Source of the DNA: CAZJRB01 sp964547995
Lineage (GTDB): Bacteria > Planctomycetota > Planctomycetia > Pirellulales > Thermoguttaceae
Assembly (NCBI GenBank): GCA_964547995.1
Contig: CAZJRB010000137.1
Location: 1-18,065, forward strand
DNA: 18,065 nt
Direction: 5' to 3'
In this document: positions 14,512 through 18,065 of the stretch, piece by piece
Position numbering within the stretch: position 1 is the stretch's first letter
Layout: every line of letters starts with the position of its first letter
The notes under the pieces: model-generated
The model's database searches: none
What the model was told of the DNA's origin: nothing
The model's input: only the letters and a program-made list of their open reading frames with translations
Made by a program: the position numbers and the translations under genes

Positions 14512-14574
14512 ATGAACACACGGACCCTTTTGCTACCTTTGTTGTTATTGTCGCTGGTCAAGGGCCAGCCGTAG
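14512..14574 (+). CDS. leuL: Leucine-rich leader peptide of the leuA attenuator
   Basis: A 20-codon ORF with an in-frame TAG just upstream (14503-14505), so only ATG 14512 fits. It encodes MNTRT, then LLLPLLLLSL, then VKGQP and stops at TAG 14572-14574. Eight of the ten codons 6-15 are leucine: CTT, TTG, CTA, TTG, TTG, TTA, TTG, CTG. This is the composition expected of a leader whose translation senses charged tRNA-Leu. It is followed by mutually exclusive antiterminator and terminator structures and then leuA. No Shine-Dalgarno sequence is visible, as for several genes in this window. The symbol follows the enterobacterial leuL by analogy of role, not homology. Confidence 0.85.
   Translation: MNTRTLLLPLLLLSLVKGQP
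14553..14569 (+). promoter_or_regulatory. Candidate 1:2 (pause/protector) hairpin in the leuA leader
   Basis: GCTGG (14553-14557) can pair with CCAGC (14565-14569) over a 7-nt loop. The right arm is part of the antiterminator's 5' arm, so this small hairpin would favour terminator formation when no ribosome is stalled. It is only 5 bp and is the weakest element of the model. Confidence 0.4.
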
Positions 14575-14625
14575 GGTTCGTACATCGATTTTTCAATAAG
14601 ACGCAAGATGGAACCCAAGGCCGGC
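14564..14625 (+). promoter_or_regulatory. Candidate antiterminator (2:3 pairing) of the leuA attenuator
   Basis: GCCAGCC (14564-14570) can pair with GGCCGGC (14619-14625) with one A-C mismatch, and GGGTTC (14574-14579) with GAACCC (14611-14616), leaving a small internal loop (GTA opposite AA). That gives 12 base pairs. The 3' arm covers the whole left arm of the terminator, so the two structures exclude each other. The leader stop codon (14572-14574) lies within the 5' arm: a ribosome at the stop would block the antiterminator, while one stalled on the Leu codons (to 14556) would leave it free. Confidence 0.7.
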
Positions 14626-14645
14626 AAGCCTTGGGTTTTTCTTTT
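14611..14645 (+). terminator. Intrinsic terminator (attenuator) in front of leuA
   Basis: AACCCAAGGC (14612-14621) and GCCTTGGGTT (14628-14637) form a perfect 10-bp stem with loop CGGCAA, followed by a T-rich tail (TTTTT C TTTT, overlapping 14636-14645). It lies after the leader ORF and 31 bp before the leuA start, the place expected of a transcription attenuator. There is no complete gene immediately upstream on this strand for it to terminate. Confidence 0.85.
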
Positions 14646-14676
14646 GGAGACCGAGCAGTCAAGCAAGGCAACCACG

Positions 14677-16218
14677 ATGAGCAGCACGAATCCACGACGC
14701 ATCGTCATTTTCGACACAACACTCCGGGACGGCGAGCAATCGCCCGGGGCAAGCATGAACCTTGCCGAAAAAATGGAAGTCGCCCACGCGCTGGTAGAGC
14801 TGGGTGTCGACGTCATAGAAGCCGGATTCCCAATCGCTTCTCCGGGCGACTTCGAAGCCGTTTGCGAAATCGCCAAGAATGTGCGGGGGTCGGTCATTTG
14901 CGGGCTGGCCCGGTGCCGCAACGCCGACATCGACCGGGCGTGGGAAGCCATCCAACATGCCGAGCAGGCCCGAATCCACGTCTTTCTGGCCACCAGCGCG
15001 ATCCATCGGGAGCACAAGCTCAAGATGGGCAAGGAAGAAATCATCGAGCACGCCGTCGCCGGAGTGAAACGAGCCGCCGGCTACTGTTCCGACGTCGAGT
15101 TCTCGCCTGAAGACGCCGCCCGGACCGAAGCGGATTTCCTCTGTGAGGTTGTGGAAGCCGCCATCGACGCCGGCGCGACCACCGTCAACATCCCTGATAC
15201 CGTCGGCTATGCCACGCCTGCGCTGATGGGCAATGTTATCGGAATGCTCCGCGATCGGGTACCCAACATCGACAAGGCCGTCATCAGCGTTCACTGCCAC
15301 AACGACCTCGGGATGGCCGTGGCCAACAGCCTTGCGTCGGTCGAAGCCGGCGCCGGGCAGATCGAATGCACAATCAACGGTATCGGAGAACGGGCGGGGA
15401 ACTGCTCGCTCGAAGAAATCGTCATGGCCCTGCGAACTCGAAACGACTACTACCGCGCCGATACCCGCATCAACACCCGGCGTTTGGTTCCCACCAGCCG
15501 GCTGGTAGCCGCGGTGACGGGGATCCAGGTGCAAAGAAACAAGGCCATCGTAGGTCAAAACGCCTTCGCCCATGAGGCCGGCATCCACCAGGACGGCATT
15601 CTCAAGGAACGTACCACCTATGAAATCATGCGCCCTGAGGACGTGGGGCTCTCCACCACGGATTTAGTGCTCGGCAAACACAGCGGCCGGGCCGCCCTGG
15701 CCGATCGGGCTCGCGCTCTGGGGTTTCGCCTCTCCGGTGAGCAGCTCGACGCGGTCTTCGAAGATTTCAAAGTCCTGGCCGACAGGAAAAAGGAAGTCTA
15801 CGACGCCGACCTTGCCGCCCTAATTGAACAACGGTTGCACGCCATAGCCGAACGCTGGACCCTGGAATCCTACCAAGTCACCTCCGGCACCGCCCTGGTG
15901 CCCGAGGTCGAACTCGTGCTGCGCCACGGCGACGACCGGCACCGGACCAAACTGACCTGCGGCGACGGACCGATCGACGCCATCTTCCTGGCCATTGAGA
16001 ATGTCACCGGGCTGTCCGTCGTCTGCAAGGACTTCAGCGTTCACAGCGTCACGGTCGGAAAAGACGCCCAGGGCGAAGTCATGGTCCAAGTCGAGTACCA
16101 AGATCGCCTTTACCGCGGCCACGGCGTTTCCACCGACAGTGTGGAAGCAAGCGCCAAGGCGTTCCTAAACGCCATCAACCGGATCGCCGCCGTAACCAAC
16201 AGAGACAAGAAGAAATAG
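14677..16218 (+). CDS. leuA: 2-isopropylmalate synthase
   Basis: 513 residues, the usual length for full-size LeuA. It condenses acetyl-CoA with 2-oxoisovalerate in the first committed step of leucine synthesis, in the cytoplasm. The TIM-barrel domain opens with FDTTLRDGEQSPG (residues 12-24). The metal ligands HCHND lie at 206-210 and GIGERAGN at 235-242, and the linker has FAHEAGIHQDG. The C-terminal regulatory domain (about 390-510), where leucine feedback binds in the family, is complete (YQVTSGTALVPEV, GDGPIDAIFLAIE). An upstream in-frame ATG (14608) lies inside the terminator's flank and is rejected: ATG 14677 begins the conserved protein and has AAGG at 14665-14668. Regulation is probably by leader-peptide attenuation. 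Only three of about 37 Leu codons are UUR by my count. Confidence 0.96.
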   Translation: MSSTNPRRIVIFDTTLRDGEQSPGASMNLAEKMEVAHALVELGVDVIEAGFPIASPGDFEAVCEIAKNVRGSVICGLARCRNADIDRAWEAIQHAEQARIHVFLATSAIHREHKLKMGKEEIIEHAVAGVKRAAGYCSDVEFSPEDAARTEADFLCEVVEAAIDAGATTVNIPDTVGYATPALMGNVIGMLRDRVPNIDKAVISVHCHNDLGMAVANSLASVEAGAGQIECTINGIGERAGNCSLEEIVMALRTRNDYYRADTRINTRRLVPTSRLVAAVTGIQVQRNKAIVGQNAFAHEAGIHQDGILKERTTYEIMRPEDVGLSTTDLVLGKHSGRAALADRARALGFRLSGEQLDAVFEDFKVLADRKKEVYDADLAALIEQRLHAIAERWTLESYQVTSGTALVPEVELVLRHGDDRHRTKLTCGDGPIDAIFLAIENVTGLSVVCKDFSVHSVTVGKDAQGEVMVQVEYQDRLYRGHGVSTDSVEASAKAFLNAINRIAAVTNRDKKK

Positions 16219-16233
16219 GAAAGGAAGCTCCCA

Positions 16234-16317
16234 GGCCGAGTGGCGGAATAGGCAGACGCTCGGGATTTAAAATCCCGTGAGCTTAGGCTCGTGCGGGTTC
16301 AAGTCCCGCCTCGGCCA
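16234..16317 (+). tRNA. tRNA-Leu (anticodon UAA)
   Basis: The acceptor stem GGCCGAG (16234-16240) pairs with CTCGGCC (16310-16316), discriminator A at 16317. The D arm is GCGGAATAGGCAGACGC. The anticodon stem CGGGA/TCCCG encloses loop TTTAAAA with anticodon TAA at 16268-16270. A long class II variable arm (GAGC-TTAG-GCTC) and T arm GCGGG-TTCAAGT-CCCGC confirm leucine identity. The 3' CCA is not encoded. It starts 15 bp after the leuA stop on the same strand, with no terminator seen between, so it may be cut from the leuA transcript. Confidence 0.96.
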
Positions 16318-16559
16318 TTTGATCATGCATGATTTCTCCAAATAAATCAAGGGCCCTTTCGACACTGTCGGGAACGTAATCCGAAAGCCCTCTGATTTGC
16401 CATAGAAATGCTCCCTCTGAAGAGCGGGGCCTCGTGGCAGGAGAGACCACGAGAACCCATGAGCGCGCACCGCGCGTTACAACACCCGTTACAACAGGCT
16501 CTAGATATTCCGAGGACTCGGCGAAAGCACCCGTATTATGTACATGCGAGATCGTTGGA
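16318..16559. other. Region downstream of tRNA-Leu
   Basis: Holds a palindrome ATCATGCATGAT just after the tRNA and a hairpin CTCGTGG (16431-16437) / CCACGAG (16447-16453), neither with a convincing T-run. A short direct repeat CGTTACAACA occurs near 16475-16497. No gene was recognised. Confidence 0.5.
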
Positions 16560-16622
16560 GTGCTAAGCAACACACAAGTCACCGACGATGGTGTCAAGGA
16601 ACTCCAGCAGGCATGGCCGACG
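16560..16622 (+). pseudogene. Remnant of an LRR gene 3' end
   Basis: The frame reads VLSNTQVTDDGVKELQQAWP. This is the last leucine-rich repeat and cap found at the ends of both following genes (VSDDGVNQLQQALPN at about 16973-17020 and VTDKGATKLQQALPN at about 17849-17893). DNA identity with those ends is high (CTCCAGCAGGCAT / CTCCAGCAGGCGT). The remnant has no upstream repeats and runs into the start codon of the next gene, so it is a leftover of a deleted or recombined LRR gene. Confidence 0.65.
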
Positions 16623-17074
16623 ATACACCCCAACCCGAGCCGAAACGCCGACTCCGCTGGTATCAGTACAGCCTGCGGTCGCTGTTTCTGGTGACCATGG
16701 CCTTTGCCGTCTGGCTCGGGTGGATTTGCCACAAAGCTAACCGGCAGAGGAAAGCGGTCGAGGCGATTGAAGAGCTGGATGGGTTGGTTATGTATGATTA
16801 TGAGTTTGATGCCGATGGCATACCAATACGAAATCCCCAACCGCCGGGCCCGGCATGGTTTCGCAACTTGGTCGAACGTCTGGATTTCTACAACACGCGA
16901 GTCACCGATGCTGGGCTGGTACACCTTCAGGGGTTGACCAACCTCGAAGTGCTGTGGCTCGACAGCTCGCTAGTCAGCGACGATGGAGTCAATCAACTCC
17001 AGCAGGCATTGCCGAACTGCACGATATGTGGATATGCCGCCGAGCCGGCCGCCGCCGGCCGCGAGGCGTTTTGA
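16613..17074 (+). CDS. Short membrane-anchored LRR protein of planctomycete type
   Basis: 153 residues from ATG 16613. The N-terminus, PKRRLRWYQYSLRSLFLVTM then AFAVWLGWICHKANRQRKAV, is the basic-aromatic membrane anchor (helix about 20-38) I associate with large planctomycete families, followed by EAIEELDGLVMYDYEF. Then come WFRNLVERLDFYNTRVTDAG and one to two leucine-rich repeats ending in QQALPNC. Related proteins as I know them usually carry an LGDDFF-type segment and more repeats, so this copy is probably internally shortened. Its start codon lies within the DNA of the LRR remnant (16560-16622), so expression signals may be rearranged. Probably a surface- or cytoplasm-facing protein-interaction module; partner unknown. 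Confidence 0.7.
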   Translation: MADDTPQPEPKRRLRWYQYSLRSLFLVTMAFAVWLGWICHKANRQRKAVEAIEELDGLVMYDYEFDADGIPIRNPQPPGPAWFRNLVERLDFYNTRVTDAGLVHLQGLTNLEVLWLDSSLVSDDGVNQLQQALPNCTICGYAAEPAAAGREAF

Positions 17075-17110
17075 GTTGCCCCGCCCGTCCCATTGTGGTA
17101 GCATCCGGGT

Positions 17111-17914
17111 ATGGGTGAGCCGACAACGAGTGATGTGATTGAGGCGTTGGAAGGCCTGGGAGCACGCGTTGAGCAAGATGACGACGGCGAGGTGGTCTTC
17201 GTCAGTCTTTGGAATGCCGGTATCACTGACACGAACCTCGAGCACCTGAGCAACCTGCCCAACCTGGAAAGCCTTGATCTGAGCGGTAACCGGGAACTCA
17301 CCGATGCGGGGCTCGGACACCTCACCGGCTTGACGAACTTGGAGCAGCTCAACCTTTATCGCTGTGAGAAGATCACGGATGCAGGCCTTGAGCATCTCGG
17401 CAACCTCACGAGCTTGGAGAAGTTGAACCTGGGCACCTGCCTGAGACTGACCGATGCGGGCCTGGAATACCTCCGCAGCTTGACCAACCTCGAAGAACTG
17501 TACCTCACTGGCACCCGCGTTACTACTGAGGGTATGGAGAGGCTCCACCGGGCGTTGCCGAAATGGCCGGGCTACGTCTGCCGTTTTGAGTCTGATGAGG
17601 AGGGATGGCTATTGGAGTTGCGATTCCTCGTTCCCGCCACAGACGAACTGCTGGCTCAATTCAGGGGGGAGACCAAGCTCAGGGTGCTGCACCTTTGGGG
17701 TGAGGGGATGACCGACGCCGGACTTGAACATCTCAAGGGGTTGGTCAGCCTCGAATGGCTGTCTCTCGACAACACGCAAGTCAGCGACGCGGGGCTGGAA
17801 CATCTTGAGGGGTTCACCAACCTTCGATGTGTGTGGCTCAGAAGCACGCAGGTTACCGACAAAGGTGCCACGAAACTCCAGCAGGCGTTGCCAAATTGCA
17901 GAATTCAGCGTTAG
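17111..17914 (+). CDS. Leucine-rich repeat protein with two repeat blocks
   Basis: 267 residues without signal peptide or membrane segment. The first block (about 28-145) has four to five repeats of about 24-25 residues with the LTDAGLxHLxxLTNLExLxL pattern of cysteine-containing-type LRRs. It ends in a cap-like RLHRALPKWPGY (about 144-155). A spacer with FESDEEGWLLELRFLVPATD follows, then a second block (about 190-255, MTDAGLEHLKGLVSLEWLSL) closed by a second cap, KLQQALPNCRIQR. The internal cap suggests fusion or tandem duplication of two LRR units. Such proteins bind other proteins; no enzymatic domain is present. It lies 36 bp after the short LRR gene, without a clear ribosome site. Confidence 0.82.
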   Translation: MGEPTTSDVIEALEGLGARVEQDDDGEVVFVSLWNAGITDTNLEHLSNLPNLESLDLSGNRELTDAGLGHLTGLTNLEQLNLYRCEKITDAGLEHLGNLTSLEKLNLGTCLRLTDAGLEYLRSLTNLEELYLTGTRVTTEGMERLHRALPKWPGYVCRFESDEEGWLLELRFLVPATDELLAQFRGETKLRVLHLWGEGMTDAGLEHLKGLVSLEWLSLDNTQVSDAGLEHLEGFTNLRCVWLRSTQVTDKGATKLQQALPNCRIQR

Positions 17915-17918
17915 CCAG

Positions 17919-17955
17919 CCGCCGCCGGTAGCAGGGCTTGTTTGGCGGCGGTTTT
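17919..17955 (+). terminator. Candidate intrinsic terminator after the LRR gene
   Basis: CCGCCGCC (17919-17926) pairs with GGCGGCGG (17944-17951), followed by TTTT. The 17-nt loop and short T-run make it moderate evidence only. Confidence 0.4.
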
Positions 17956-18010
17956 GTGGTAGGCTTGGCGGCGTTCGGGCACGGTCCGCCGCGGCCCGCC
18001 GCACCAGCAG

Positions 18011-18065
18011 GCGCCTGTAGCTCAGGGGATAGAGCGACGGTTTCCTAAACCGTAGGTCGCAGGTT
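18011..18065 (+). tRNA. tRNA-Arg (anticodon CCU), 3' end beyond the window
   Basis: Begins GCGCCTG (acceptor 5' strand), D arm GTAGCTCAGGGGATAGAGC, anticodon stem ACGGT/ACCGT around loop TTCCTAA with anticodon CCT at 18044-18046, and the start of the T arm (GCAGGTT). The T loop and acceptor 3' strand lie past the window end. Confidence 0.92.

Noticed and set aside
14608..14676. leuA starting at ATG 14608
   Set aside because: That start would place the attenuator terminator inside the coding sequence, and the extra 23 residues show no conservation; ATG 14677 begins the conserved protein.
14659..15588. 309-codon minus-strand frame opposite leuA
   Set aside because: Shadow of a clearly identified gene; high-GC codon use keeps the antisense frame open.
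16267..16924. Minus-strand frames over tRNA-Leu encoding WPRRDLNPHEPKLTGF-like or EAGLEPARA peptides
   Set aside because: These are the well-known spurious translations of the antisense strand of a tRNA-Leu gene, extended through the LRR gene's antisense.

Overview
The window (about 60% GC) reads as a chromosomal segment of a planctomycete (Planctomycetota, probably a Pirellulales/Gemmatales-type genome). The evidence is a Tat-exported S1 sulfatase, several secreted or lipid-anchored envelope proteins of a planctomycete type (one with a DUF11 repeat), an LRR protein with the 'WYQYSLRSLFLV' membrane N-terminus, few Shine-Dalgarno sites, and many short palindromic and heptameric repeats. The assignment rests on family recognition, not on a marker gene.

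Layout. 1-2180: 3' part of an MmeI-like (type IIL/IIG) DNA methyltransferase / restriction-modification protein carrying four palindromic repeat units inside its coding sequence. 2268-2990: small proline-rich membrane protein. 2991-4952: repeat-rich, gene-poor island with a direct duplication of about 393 bp, three truncated copies of one gene's 5' end (possibly PD-(D/E)XK-like), covarying hairpins, heptamer tracts and a 13-bp tandem repeat. 4953-6284: sulfatase. 6361-7173 (-): single-pass membrane protein. 7511-8141: DUF104-type antitoxin and PIN-domain toxin. 8205-11435 (-): three-gene envelope operon (lipoprotein, secreted paralogue, DUF11 lipoprotein). 11734-12672 (+) and 12675-13589 (-): two convergent secreted proteins, at least one LolA-like. 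13651-14124 (-): conserved hypothetical. 14437-16317 (+): leucine unit. 16560-17914: LRR remnant and two LRR genes. 18011-end: tRNA-Arg(CCU), cut by the window edge.

The most interesting part is upstream of leuA (2-isopropylmalate synthase). A sigma70-like promoter (14437-14465) is followed by a 20-codon ORF (14512-14574) with eight leucine codons, then an intrinsic terminator (14611-14645) just before the leuA start. A competing antiterminator can form between 14564-14579 and 14611-14625, and its 5' arm contains the leader's stop codon. This is the architecture of classical leucine-starvation transcription attenuation, read here directly from sequence in a planctomycete-like genome. A tRNA-Leu(UAA) gene lies 15 bp after leuA and may be in the same transcript. 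Five of the eight leader leucine codons are UUR, which that tRNA reads, whereas leuA itself almost never uses UUR.
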